Shown piece after piece: positions 1-8,491 of a stretch of DNA of 14,064 nt. The notes under the pieces were generated by a model. The model had not been told where the DNA came from. It saw only the letters and a list, made by a program, of their open reading frames with translations, and did no database searches. Source of the stretch: Candidatus Apopatocola equi (GTDB lineage: Bacteria > Bacillota > Clostridia > Oscillospirales > Oscillospiraceae); contig JAGHSH010000186.1 of assembly GCA_018065965.1 (NCBI GenBank), forward strand, positions 1 to 14,064. Reading direction: 5' to 3'. How positions within the stretch are numbered: the first letter of the stretch is position 1; each line of letters begins with the position of its first letter. A program made the position numbers and the translations under genes.

Positions 1-771
1 GTCTCCGACGGCGTGATCGCCCCCGGCTACACCGACGAAGCGCTGGCTCTGCTCCGCCAGAAGCGTAAGGGCAGCTATAACATCATCCGCATTGACCCCG
101 ACTATGTTCCCGAGGTGCAGGAGTGCAAGCAGGTTTTCGGCATCACCTTTGAGCAGGGACGCAACAACTTCCGCATCGACGCGGAGCTTCTGAAAAACAT
201 CGTTTCCGCGAAGAAGGAGCTGCCCGAGACTGCTCTCCGTGATCTGATCATTTCCCTCATCATCCTCAAGTATACCCAGTCCAATTCCGTCTGCTACGCC
301 TATGACGGACAGGCCATCGGCGTTGGCGCTGGTCAGCAGTCCCGCATCCACTGCACCCGTCTTGCCGGCAGCAAGGCCGATACCTGGTTCCTCCGTCAGA
401 GCGACAAGGTGCTGAACCTGCCCTTCCGCAGCGATCTGGGCCGCGCCGACCGGGATAACGTCATCGACGGCTATATCAACAAAAACGAAGAAGATGTCTG
501 CGCCGATGGCAACTGGGAGAAGTATTTCACCTCCCGCCCCGAGCCTTTCACCGATGAGGAGCAGAAAGCCTTCCTCTCCACCGTCAGCGGTGTGGCACTG
601 GGCTCGGACGCTTTCTTCCCCTTCAGCGACAACATTGAGCGTGCCAAGCGCAGCGGCGTCAGCTATGTGGCCGAGCCGGGCGGCTCCGTCCGCGATGATG
701 CCGTCATTGACTGCTGCGATAAGTACGGCATGGTGCTTGCCTTCACCGGTATGCGCCTCTTCCACCACTGA
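1..771 (+). CDS. purH: AICAR transformylase (PurH-type), 3' part only
   Basis: Transfers a formyl group from 10-formyl-tetrahydrofolate to AICAR, giving FAICAR, the penultimate step of IMP synthesis. The frame is open from base 1 (Val-Ser-Asp-Gly before the GTG at 13), so the start lies outside the window and 256 C-terminal residues are visible. They contain the transformylase block YTQSNSVCYA, then GAGQQSRIHCTRLAG, DAFFPFSDNIERAKRSG and a terminal TGMRLFHH. From memory these are very close to vertebrate ATIC, more so than to E. coli PurH. A free-standing transformylase of about 390 residues with this character is known in Clostridia. Whether an IMP cyclohydrolase domain precedes it cannot be seen. 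purD follows after 29 nt, so it belongs to the same operon. Function is certain; only the single-domain versus bifunctional form is open. Confidence 0.93.
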   Translation, partial: VSDGVIAPGYTDEALALLRQKRKGSYNIIRIDPDYVPEVQECKQVFGITFEQGRNNFRIDAELLKNIVSAKKELPETALRDLIISLIILKYTQSNSVCYAYDGQAIGVGAGQQSRIHCTRLAGSKADTWFLRQSDKVLNLPFRSDLGRADRDNVIDGYINKNEEDVCADGNWEKYFTSRPEPFTDEEQKAFLSTVSGVALGSDAFFPFSDNIERAKRSGVSYVAEPGGSVRDDAVIDCCDKYGMVLAFTGMRLFHH

Positions 772-800
772 TCCCTAATTCTTCCCACCGGAGGTCTTGT

Positions 801-2072
801 ATGAACATTCTGGTTGTCGGCGGCGGCGGCCGCGAGCATGCCATTATCAAGAAGCTCAGAGAAAACAGCACCGTTGAGAAGATCTATGCTCTCCCCGGCA
901 ATGGCGGCATGATCGAGGCGGAGTGTGTGAATATCGCCGCAAAGGATCTGCAGGGCATCTGCGAGTTTGCCCTTTCCCACAGCGTGGATTATGCGGTGGT
1001 CGCTCCCGACGATCCTCTGGTGCTGGGTCTTGTGGATGAACTGGAGCAGCGGGGCATTCCCTGCTTCGGCCCCCGCAAAAACGCCGCCGTGATCGAAGGC
1101 AGCAAGGTCTTTTCCAAGGGCCTGATGAAAAAGTACGGCATCCCGACGGCCGCCTATGAGGTCTTTGAGGATGCGGATGCCGCCCTCCGCTATGCTGCGG
1201 CACAGCCGCTTCCGCTGGTTATCAAGGCTGACGGTCTTGCGTTAGGCAAGGGCGTTGTGATCGCGCAGACCCGTGAAGAGGCTGCCGAAGCCATCCGTGA
1301 AATGATGCTGGAGGACAGGTTCGGTCAGAGCGGCAGACGAATTGTTGTGGAGGAATATCTTGACGGACCGGAGGTAACAGTGTTATCCTTTACTGATGGG
1401 AATGTGATCGTTCCTATGATCTCCTCCATGGATCACAAGCGAGCCGGAGACAATGATACCGGCCTCAATACCGGCGGCATGGGCACCGTCGCGCCTAACC
1501 CCTTTTATACCGACGAGATCGCGGCAGTCTGTATGCGGGATATCTTCCTGCCCCCTGTCCGCGCCATGAAGGCAGAGGGACGCGAGTTCCGGGGCTGTCT
1601 CTATTTTGGTCTGATGCTCACGGAGCGGGGGCCGAAGGTCATTGAATATAACTGCCGCTTCGGTGATCCCGAAACGCAGGTGGTACTCCCGCTGCTGCAG
1701 AGCGACCTGCTTACTGTTATGCAGGCGGTGACAAACGGCACTCTTGCCGAAACGGAGGTTCGTTTCTCAAATCAGAGCGCCTGCTGTGTGATCCTTGCCT
1801 CCGAGGGCTATCCCGTCAGCTATCAGACCGGTTATGAGCTGACGCTTCCATCCTGCTCCGAAGGTCAGACTGTTTTCGTTGCCGGCGCCAGACGGGAAGG
1901 GGATAAGCTCCTCTCCTCCGGCGGCCGTGTTTTGGGCTGCACCGCCGTTGCCGATACGCTGGAGAACGCTGTCAATTCTGCCTATGAACTGGTGAAGGCT
2001 GCGGGCCTGGAGAACGGCTTCTTCCGTCATGACATCGGTCAGAGAGCCCTCCGGGCAAAAGGAGGTTGCTGA
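801..2072 (+). CDS. purD: Phosphoribosylamine-glycine ligase (GAR synthetase)
   Basis: Joins 5-phosphoribosylamine to glycine with ATP, giving GAR, the second step of purine synthesis; cytosolic. The 423-residue product has the usual family length. The N-terminal nucleotide-fold motif ILVVGGGGREHAI is at residues 3-15. An ATP-grasp core follows, with LGKGVVIA in the middle, HKRAGDNDTGLNTGGMG near residue 212 and EYNCRFGDPETQVVLPLL near residue 281, the latter carrying the metal-binding ligands. The ATG at 801 is preceded by GGAGG at 790-794. The stop TGA (2070-2072) shares one base with the ATG of purL, so the two are probably translationally coupled. Two rare TTA leucine codons (about 1244 and 1383) stand out in a gene family that otherwise avoids them, but nothing suggests damage. 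Confidence 0.97.
   Translation: MNILVVGGGGREHAIIKKLRENSTVEKIYALPGNGGMIEAECVNIAAKDLQGICEFALSHSVDYAVVAPDDPLVLGLVDELEQRGIPCFGPRKNAAVIEGSKVFSKGLMKKYGIPTAAYEVFEDADAALRYAAAQPLPLVIKADGLALGKGVVIAQTREEAAEAIREMMLEDRFGQSGRRIVVEEYLDGPEVTVLSFTDGNVIVPMISSMDHKRAGDNDTGLNTGGMGTVAPNPFYTDEIAAVCMRDIFLPPVRAMKAEGREFRGCLYFGLMLTERGPKVIEYNCRFGDPETQVVLPLLQSDLLTVMQAVTNGTLAETEVRFSNQSACCVILASEGYPVSYQTGYELTLPSCSEGQTVFVAGARREGDKLLSSGGRVLGCTAVADTLENAVNSAYELVKAAGLENGFFRHDIGQRALRAKGGC
2061..2065 (+). promoter_or_regulatory. Ribosome binding site that fixes the purL start
   Basis: GGAGG lies inside the last codons of purD, six bases before the ATG at 2072. TTG at 2066 and CTG at 2069 are in the same frame but too close to, or abutting, this site. 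The protein beginning MVYRVYVEKRKGF matches the usual clade II PurL N-terminus, so ATG 2072 is chosen. Confidence 0.85.
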
Positions 2073-5000
2073 TGGTTTACAGAGTATATGTGGAGAAAAG
2101 AAAGGGCTTTGACAACGAAGCCCGCAGCCTGCTGAACGAGATCCGCAATGTGCTGCAGATCCGCTCCGTGGAAGCCGTGCGGATGCTCAACCGCTACGAT
2201 GCGGAGGGGCTGGACGAAGAGCTGTTTGCTGCGTCTGTGAGAAATGTGTTCTCCGAGCCCATGGTCGATGATGTCTGCTATGCGCTGCCCGAAACGGACT
2301 GCGCCGTGTTTGCGGTGGAGTATCTTCCGGGGCAGTTCGATCAGCGTGCCGACTCCGCCGCCCAGTGCATCAGCCTGCTCTCCCGCCGGGAACGTCCCAC
2401 CGTCCGCACCGCCCGCGTCTATATGCTGCAGGGCAGCGTGAGCGCGGAGGAGCTGGCGGCTATTAAGAAATATGTTATCAATCCCGTGGAAGCCCGCGAG
2501 GCTTCTCTGGACACCTTCGATACCCTGCAGACTCCCTTTGATATCCCTACCGAGGTGGAAACGCTTATTGGCTTCCGCAGCCTTGACGAGGCGGGCCTTG
2601 CCGCTCTCGTCGGCAGCATGGGGCTTGCTATGGACACGGACGATCTCCGTATGTGCCGGGATTATTTTGTGAGCGAAGAGCGCGATCCCACAGTTACCGA
2701 AATTCGCATGATCGACACCTATTGGTCCGATCACTGCCGCCACACCACCTTCAATACCACGCTGGATTCTGTACATTTTGAGGATGCTCTGCTTCAAAAG
2801 ACCTATGACGAGTATCTCGCCGTCCGTGCAGAGCTGGGCCGTACCAAGCCCGTGAACCTCATGGACGTCGGTACGCCGGCCGCCCGGTATCTGAAGATGC
2901 AGGGGGAGCTGGACAAGCTGGACGAGTCCGAAGAGATCAACGCCTGCACCGTGAAAATGGACGTGGAGATCGACGGCGTGACGGAGCCCTGGCTGCTGCT
3001 TTTCAAGAACGAGACCCATAATCATCCCACGGAGATCGAGCCCTTCGGCGGTGCGGCCACCTGCATCGGCGGCGCGATCCGCGATCCTCTCTCCGGCAGA
3101 GCCTATGTTTACGGCGCCATGCGCCTTACCGGAGCAGCCGACCCCCTCAGACCCCTGAGCGAAACGCTGCCCGGCAAGCTCTCTCAGCGCAAGATCGTTA
3201 CCACGGCGGCGGCTGGCTATTCCTCCTACGGCAATCAGATCGGCCTTGCGACCGGTCTTGTGGATGAGCTTTATCATGACGGTTACGCTGCCAAGCGCAT
3301 GGAGATCGGCGCTGTGATCGGCGCAGCTCCGGCAAAAAACGTTCGCCGTGAGCGCCCGGAGCCCGGGGATGCGGTCATCCTGCTGGGCGGCAGAACCGGC
3401 CGCGACGGCTGCGGCGGCGCCACCGGCTCTTCCAAATCCCACACGGTACAGTCCCTTGAGCAGTGCGGCGCAGAGGTGCAGAAGGGCAACGCCCCCGAGG
3501 AGCGCAAGCTCCAGCGCCTGTTTCGCAGCGGCGAGGCCAGCGCTACGACCAAGCGCTGCAATGACTTCGGCGCCGGCGGTGTTTCTGTGGCTATCGGTGA
3601 GCTGGCCGACGGTCTGGGCATCGACCTGAACGCAGTTCCCAAAAAGTATGAGGGTCTTGACGGCACCGAGCTGGCTATCAGCGAATCTCAGGAACGCATG
3701 GCTGTTGTGGTGGAAGTCGGGGACGTTCCCCGCTTCCTGGAGCTTGCCACCGCTGAGAACCTGGAGGCCACGGTGGTTGCCCGTGTCAAGGCGGAGCCCA
3801 GACTTACCATGCGCTGGAACGGCAAGACCATCGTGGATGTGAGCCGCGCATTTCTGGACTCCAACGGCGCGGAGAAGCACGCCGATGCCTTTGTTGACCC
3901 CCTGTGCTTTGAGCGCAGGAGTTTTTCGGGCGGCTTTGCGGAGAACTACCGCGCTCTTGCGGATGATCTGAACTGCTGCTCCCACCGGGGTCTTTCCGAA
4001 CGCTTTGACTCTACCATCGGAGCCGGCAGCGTGCTGATGCCCTTCGGCGGACGCAGCCAGCTTACGCCCGTGCAGGCCATGGTGCAGAAGGTCTCTTTGG
4101 AGAGGGGACATACGGATTGCTGCACGCTCATGAGCTGGGGCTTCAATCCCTACATCAGCGAGAAGAGCCCCTATCACGGCGCTTATCTGGCTGTGGTGGA
4201 GTCCGTTTCCAAGCTGATCGCCACCGGCAGCAGCCTGGAGGATGTGTACCTGACCTTCCAGGAATATTTTGAGCATCTGGGTAAAAATACCCATAGCTGG
4301 GGCAAGCCTCTCGCAGCGCTGCTGGGTGCCTTCCGTGCGCAGCTGGAGCTGGGTGTGGCTGCGATCGGCGGCAAGGACTCCATGAGCGGTTCCTTTGAGG
4401 ATATCCACGTTCCGCCCACGCTGGTCTCCTTTGCCGTGACCACCGACCGCTGCGAACATATTGTATCTCCCGAGTTCAAGCAGGCCGGCAGCCGCGTGGT
4501 GTGGCTTCGTCCCGAAATCGGCGAGGACGGCCTGCCGGTGAAGGACTCGCTTCTCCGGATTTTCTCGCAGGTCAGCGAGCTGATGCGCAGCGGAAAGGCT
4601 CTGGCCTGTTATACCCCCGGCATGGGCGGCGCTGCAGAGGCAGTTCTGAAAATGGCACTGGGCAACGGCTTCGGCTTCTGCTTTGCCAAAGATGTCAGTC
4701 TGGATGAGCTTTTCAACTGCTGCTACGGCTCCTTCCTCGTGGAGCTGGCAGAGGGCGCTGCTGCCTCCGGCACGCTGCTGGGCACGGTCACCGAGGCGCA
4801 GCAGTTCGTGCGCGGCGGCGAGCAACTCAGCCTCACCGAGCTCTCCTCCATCTACGAAAACAAGCTGGAGAGCGTTTATCCCTGCAATGTCGAGCAGTCT
4901 CAGCCCCGCATGGAAACGCTTTCCTATGCAGGCGCCTCCAAGCTCACGCCTCATATCAAATCGGCGAAGCCGCAGGTGCTTATTCCGGTATTCCCCGGCA

Positions 5001-5763
5001 CCAACTGCGAGATCGATTCTGCCCGCGCTGTCCGCGATGCCGGAGCGGAGCCCCGCCTGCTGGTGATTAACAACCTCAGTGCGGATGGCATCTCTCGTAG
5101 CGTTGAGCAATTTGCTTCTGCTGTTGCCGATTCACAGATGATTTTCATTCCCGGCGGCTTCAGCGGCGGCGACGAGCCCGACGGCAGCGGCAAGTTTATC
5201 ACAGCGTTCTTCCGCAACGAAGCGATCCGCGAGCGTGTGGACGAGCTGCTCTATACGCGGTACTGTCTGATGTGCGGCATCTGCATTGTTTTTCAGTCTC
5301 TTGTCAAGCTGGGAGTTGTTCCCTTCGGCAAGATCATGGACACAGATGAGAGCTGTCCCACTCTGACCTTCAACAGCATCGGCCGCCACCAGTCCAAAAT
5401 CGTCCGTACCCGCGTCGCCTCTGTCAAATCGCCCCGGCTCTCGCTGGAGAACGTGGGCGATGTGATCAGTGTTCCGATCTCCCACGGAGAGGGACGCTTC
5501 GTGATCAGCGATGAGCTTCTCGCGCAGCTGATCGAAAACGGGCAGATCGCCACCCAGTATGGGATCCGGACGGAAACGCTTCCGCCGATACTCGCTATAA
5601 CCCCAACAACTCTGTTCTCGCCATTGAGGGCATCACCTCTCCTGACGGCCGCGTGTTCGGCAAAATGGGTCACGCGGAGCGCGTGGGGGATATGCTCTAC
5701 CGGAATGTCCCCGGTAATTACAGTCTGCGGATGTTCGAATCCGCTGTGAAATACTTCCGCTGA
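2072..5763 (+). CDS. purL: FGAM synthase, single-chain PurL, frameshifted near its 3' end
   Basis: Converts FGAR plus glutamine and ATP to FGAM, step four of purine synthesis. It is a fused PurS-PurL-PurQ-like chain of the clade II type; frame-corrected length is 1230 residues, normal for that clade. An N-terminal PurS-like region is followed by DTYWSDHCRHTTF (around 216-228), NETHNHP (313-319), NDFGAGGVSVAIGELADG (around 497-514) and IGGKDSMSG (around 766) in the synthetase core. A class I glutaminase begins near 968 (IPVFPGTNCEID), with nucleophile Cys1071, His1138 and Glu1140 (SHGEGRF). Two defects are visible. The nucleophile elbow reads GICIV rather than GxCxG. After Tyr1163 one base is missing, so translation as written leaves the family sequence and stops at 5749 (1225 residues). 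In the +1 frame the true tail (NPNNS, AIEGITSPDGRVFGKMGH) resumes and ends at TGA 5761-5763. purD overlaps by one base; fhs follows after 36 nt. Confidence 0.93.
5561..5563. other. Site of the one-base deletion in purL
   Basis: In-frame reading up to Gln-Tyr (TAT at 5558-5560) matches the family motif NGQIATQY. The next bases GGGATCC would read as Val/Ala-Asp-Pro-Asp-Gly-Asn, as expected, if one base were restored inside the first codon (GNG GAT CCG). Without it the frame runs through non-homologous sequence to 5749. The 67 codons downstream in the other frame are intact and family-like, so this is one recent indel or an assembly error rather than old decay. Confidence 0.9.
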
Positions 5764-5799
5764 CAGAACCTGAAAACGCATTGAGGAGGATAACACGTC

Positions 5800-7488
5800 A
5801 TGGCTTATTTATCTGATATTGAAATTGCACAGCAGTGTGTGCCCGAACCTATCACGACAATTGCCAAGCGCGCCCATATCGACCCCGAGTTTCTGGAGCC
5901 CTACGGCACCTACAAGGCCAAGGTCGATCTGAAATACCTCAAGAAGTCCAAGCCCGAACGGGGCAAGCTCATTCTTGTCACTGCCACCAACCCCACTCCC
6001 TCCGGCGAAGGTAAGACCACCAACACCATCGGTCTGGCAGACGGTCTGCGCCGGATCGGCAAGGATGTTATGGTGGCCATGCGTGAGCCTTCTTTGGGCC
6101 CGGTGTTCGGCGTGAAGGGCGGTGCTGCCGGCGGCGGCTATGCACAGGTCATTCCCATGGAGGACATCAACCTCCACTTTACCGGCGATTTTCATGCCAT
6201 CGGCGCGGCCAACAATCTGCTGGCTGCCATGATCGACAATCACATCCATCAGGGCAACAAGCTGGGCATCGATGTGAGAAAGATCACCTGGAAGCGCTGC
6301 GTGGACATGAACGACCGTCAGCTTCGCTCCATCGTAGACGGTCTGGGCGGCAAGGGAGACGGCGTGCCCCGGGAGGACGGCTTTGATATCACGGTCGCCT
6401 CCGAAATCATGGCTGTTCTCTGTCTGGCCGATTCCATTCTGGATCTGAAAAACCGCCTTGCCCGTATTATTATCGGCTATACCTATGACGACCGGCCTGT
6501 GACCGCCGGGGATCTTCATGCGCAGGGAGCCATGTGCGCCCTGCTCAAGGATGCGCTCAAGCCCAATCTGGTACAGACGCTGGAGGGTACGCCCGCCTTT
6601 GTCCATGGCGGCCCCTTTGCCAACATCGCCCACGGCTGCAACAGTGTCGTGGCCTCCAAGATGGCACTGCGGCTCTGCGATTATGTCGTGACCGAGGCGG
6701 GCTTCGGTGCGGATCTGGGTGCGGAAAAGTTTCTGGATATCAAGTGCCGGATGTCCGGCCTGATTCCCGATGCAGTCGTTATCGTTGCAACTGTCCGTGC
6801 GCTCAAGTATCACGGCGGCGCCGAGAAGAGCAAGCTGGCCGAGGAAGATCTGGTAGCTCTGGAGAAGGGTATTCCCAACCTGTTGCGCCACGTTTCCAAT
6901 ATCCGTGATGTGTACCGTCTGCCCTGCGTGGTGGCCGTCAACCGTTTCCCCACCGATACGGATCGGGAAGTTGACTACATTATCTCCCGCTGCCGGGAGC
7001 TGGGTGTGAATACCATTCTCTCTACCTGCTGGGCGGACGGCGGCAGGGGCTCCGAGGAGCTTGCCCGTGAGGTCGTCCGTCTGTGTGAGGAGGGGAACAG
7101 TAATTTCCGCTTTGCCTATGAGGACGATCTGTCCATCAAGGAAAAGATCGAGGCGGTAGTCAAAAAGATCTACGGCGGTGCGGAGGTACAGTATTATCTC
7201 CAGGCCTCCCGCGAGATCGAAAAGCTCGAAAAGCTGGGCTTCCGGAATTGCCCGGTCTGCATGGCCAAGACCCAGTACAGCTTTTCCGACGATCCCAAGA
7301 AGCTGGGTGCACCGGAGGGCTTCACGGTCACGGTCAAGGATGTGCGGATGTCTGCCGGCGCGGGCTTTGTGGTGGTGCTTACGGGCGATATCATGACCAT
7401 GCCCGGCCTGCCCCGCATTCCCGCTGCGGAAAACATTGATGTGGACGTAAACGGCCGCATTACCGGTCTCTTCAGAAAGAGAATATGA
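5800..7488 (+). CDS. fhs: Formate-tetrahydrofolate ligase (formyl-THF synthetase)
   Basis: Makes 10-formyl-tetrahydrofolate from formate, tetrahydrofolate and ATP in the cytosol. It is a homotetrameric enzyme common in anaerobes and acetogens. The 562-residue product is about the family's usual length. A P-loop-like motif, TPSGEGKTT, spans residues 66-74 after LILVTATNP. Other family blocks visible are REPSLGPVFGVKGGAAGGGYAQ, DFHAIGAANNLLAAMIDNH, HGGPFANIAHGCNS and, near the C-terminus, MTMPGLPRIPAA. The ATG at 5800 follows GAGGAGGA at 5783-5790. It sits 36 nt after the corrected purL stop and is last in the operon, before a strong terminator. Since the AICAR transformylase upstream consumes 10-formyl-THF, purine synthesis is its likeliest local role. 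A wider one-carbon or Wood-Ljungdahl role cannot be judged from here. Confidence 0.97.
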   Translation: MAYLSDIEIAQQCVPEPITTIAKRAHIDPEFLEPYGTYKAKVDLKYLKKSKPERGKLILVTATNPTPSGEGKTTNTIGLADGLRRIGKDVMVAMREPSLGPVFGVKGGAAGGGYAQVIPMEDINLHFTGDFHAIGAANNLLAAMIDNHIHQGNKLGIDVRKITWKRCVDMNDRQLRSIVDGLGGKGDGVPREDGFDITVASEIMAVLCLADSILDLKNRLARIIIGYTYDDRPVTAGDLHAQGAMCALLKDALKPNLVQTLEGTPAFVHGGPFANIAHGCNSVVASKMALRLCDYVVTEAGFGADLGAEKFLDIKCRMSGLIPDAVVIVATVRALKYHGGAEKSKLAEEDLVALEKGIPNLLRHVSNIRDVYRLPCVVAVNRFPTDTDREVDYIISRCRELGVNTILSTCWADGGRGSEELAREVVRLCEEGNSNFRFAYEDDLSIKEKIEAVVKKIYGGAEVQYYLQASREIEKLEKLGFRNCPVCMAKTQYSFSDDPKKLGAPEGFTVTVKDVRMSAGAGFVVVLTGDIMTMPGLPRIPAAENIDVDVNGRITGLFRKRI

Positions 7489-7532
7489 AAAAACGCGGCT
7501 CCTTTGATGAAACTCAAAGGAGCCGCGTTTTT
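7489..7532. terminator. Bidirectional intrinsic terminator between fhs and mscS
   Basis: A perfect 19-bp inverted repeat: the arm AAAAACGCGGCTCCTTTGA at 7489-7507 pairs with 7514-7532 across a six-base loop (TGAAAC). A-tracts at the left and T-tracts at the right make it a rho-independent terminator read either way. It starts directly after the fhs stop and lies 15 bases past the convergent mscS stop, so it serves both. Confidence 0.95.
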
Positions 7533-7547
7533 CTGTGCTGTGAAGGC

Positions 7548-8357
7548 TCAGGGGTTCTTAACATGAACGTCCAGCTGATTGAAGGGAACAACGATGCCGT
7601 TGGCGGCAAAAGCCTTCTCCATACCCTCCAGCAGGGCAAAATAGGTGTCCCAGTAGTCGGCGCTCTTGCACCAGGCGCGCATGGTGATCTTCAGACCGTT
7701 GCCGGAGCCGAAGTCGGTCACGCGGGCAAAGGGGGCGGGGGAAGAGAGCACCAGCTCTTCTGCAGTGCATACATCCAGAATCACGCTCTTCACCTTGTCG
7801 GCATCGTTGCCGCCCACAGAGAAGGTGAAATCAACACGCCGCTCACTCTTTTCGGAGTAATTGACGATGGTGCCGGTGGAAAGGGCGCTGTTGGGCAGGT
7901 AAACGACCTTGTTGTCCACGGTGAGGATCTTGGTGGAGCAGATCAGGATATCCTCCACAACACCCTCGCTGCCCTGGGCGGCGATGTAATCGCCAACCTT
8001 GAAGGGATGGGTGATGAGGATCATGGCGCCGCCGGCAAGATTGCTCAGGGTGCCGTTCACAGCCAGACCCACGCACACGCCGAGAGAGGCGATGAGAGCA
8101 GAAATGCCGCTGGTCTCAATGCCCAGATAACCCACAAGACTCAGCACGATCAGCACCTTGATGCCGATCACGGCGATGTTGGAGAGAGTCTTGGTCAGCG
8201 TGCGGTCGAGCTTCGCAGACTCGGTGAGCTTGGCGGTGATCTTTTTGCCTAAAGAATTGACCACACGGAAGGAAACGAGCAGGATCACAAGGGAAATCAC
8301 GAGCTTGATGCCGGTGGTAGTTACCCAGTTGATCAGAGTGTTGAGAAAATCGTTCAT
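7548..8357 (-). CDS. mscS: MscS-family small mechanosensitive channel
   Basis: A membrane channel that opens under membrane tension and releases solutes on hypo-osmotic shock. The 269-residue product has three predicted membrane segments, at roughly residues 17-34, 58-79 and 84-113. The third is the pore helix, GVCVGLAVNGTLSNLAGG, matching the Gly/Ala-packed TM3 of E. coli MscS, then HPFKVGDYI and the beta domain with LPNSALSTGTIVNYS. The remaining C-terminal half is the cytoplasmic vestibule. A pore-lining position carries Cys95, where Ala or Leu is common. The ATG at 8357 has AGGAGG (8366-8371) eight bases upstream. It has its own consensus promoter, and no operon partner is needed. It is convergent to fhs and shares the terminator. 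Family assignment is firm; gating properties and ion preference are unknown. Confidence 0.95.
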   Translation of the reverse strand: MNDFLNTLINWVTTTGIKLVISLVILLVSFRVVNSLGKKITAKLTESAKLDRTLTKTLSNIAVIGIKVLIVLSLVGYLGIETSGISALIASLGVCVGLAVNGTLSNLAGGAMILITHPFKVGDYIAAQGSEGVVEDILICSTKILTVDNKVVYLPNSALSTGTIVNYSEKSERRVDFTFSVGGNDADKVKSVILDVCTAEELVLSSPAPFARVTDFGSGNGLKITMRAWCKSADYWDTYFALLEGMEKAFAANGIVVPFNQLDVHVKNP

Positions 8358-8387
8358 GGATGAAGCCTCCTGCTATTATATCTATAT

Positions 8388-8406
8388 CTGCTTTTCTGAA
8401 AAGCAG
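8388..8406 (-). promoter_or_regulatory. Hairpin at the expected 5' end of the mscS mRNA
   Basis: The 19-base palindrome CTGCTTTTCTGAAAAGCAG forms an 8-bp stem with a 3-base loop. It overlaps the predicted transcription start. It could be a 5' stabilising stem in the mRNA or a dyad operator just downstream of the -10 box. It lacks a T-tract in the minus direction, so it is not an obvious terminator. The palindrome is clear; its role is inference. Confidence 0.5.
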
Positions 8407-8411
8407 GTATC

Positions 8412-8440
8412 ATTATAGTAGATTAACTGAGGTTTGTCAA
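8412..8440 (-). promoter_or_regulatory. Consensus sigma-A promoter of mscS
   Basis: On the minus strand TTGACA (plus positions 8435-8440) and TATAAT (8412-8417) are separated by exactly 17 bases, a perfect match to the vegetative consensus. The expected start is near 8405, giving a leader of about 50 bases before the ATG at 8357. The segment is AT-rich relative to the genes on both sides. Confidence 0.92.
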
Positions 8441-8491
8441 GAAAAGGAAGTCACGCAAAGGTGGTTTGTCCCCGCGGAGCGTCTGACCTGC

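Noticed and set aside
13..771. A complete gene starting at the GTG at position 13
   Set aside because: The four codons before it are open and continue the family match (VSDG before VIAPGY), so the gene extends past the left edge.
4280..4294. A short hairpin (GGGTA, AAAA, TACCC) inside purL
   Set aside because: Only five base pairs, in coding sequence encoding the conserved-looking LGKNTHSW stretch, with no T-tract. Chance is enough to explain it.
2039..5110. A 1023-codon open frame on the minus strand, antisense to purL
   Set aside because: It is in register with the purL codons, so its stops would need sense codons TTA, CTA or TCA, which this genome avoids. The translation has no recognisable domain, and the same effect gives open antisense frames opposite fhs (5809-6891), mscS (7485-8252) and pyrG (11643-12503).
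8020..8105. A possible three-residue deletion in the MscS pore helix
   Set aside because: A first alignment with E. coli MscS suggested a gap, but pairing ASLGVCVGLAVNG with GAAGLAVGLALQG aligns without one. The helix is ordinary apart from Cys95.
8441..8491. A possible terminator after gatD
   Set aside because: The segment contains CCGCGG and other short GC dyads but no extended stem followed by a T-tract in the minus direction, so none is called.
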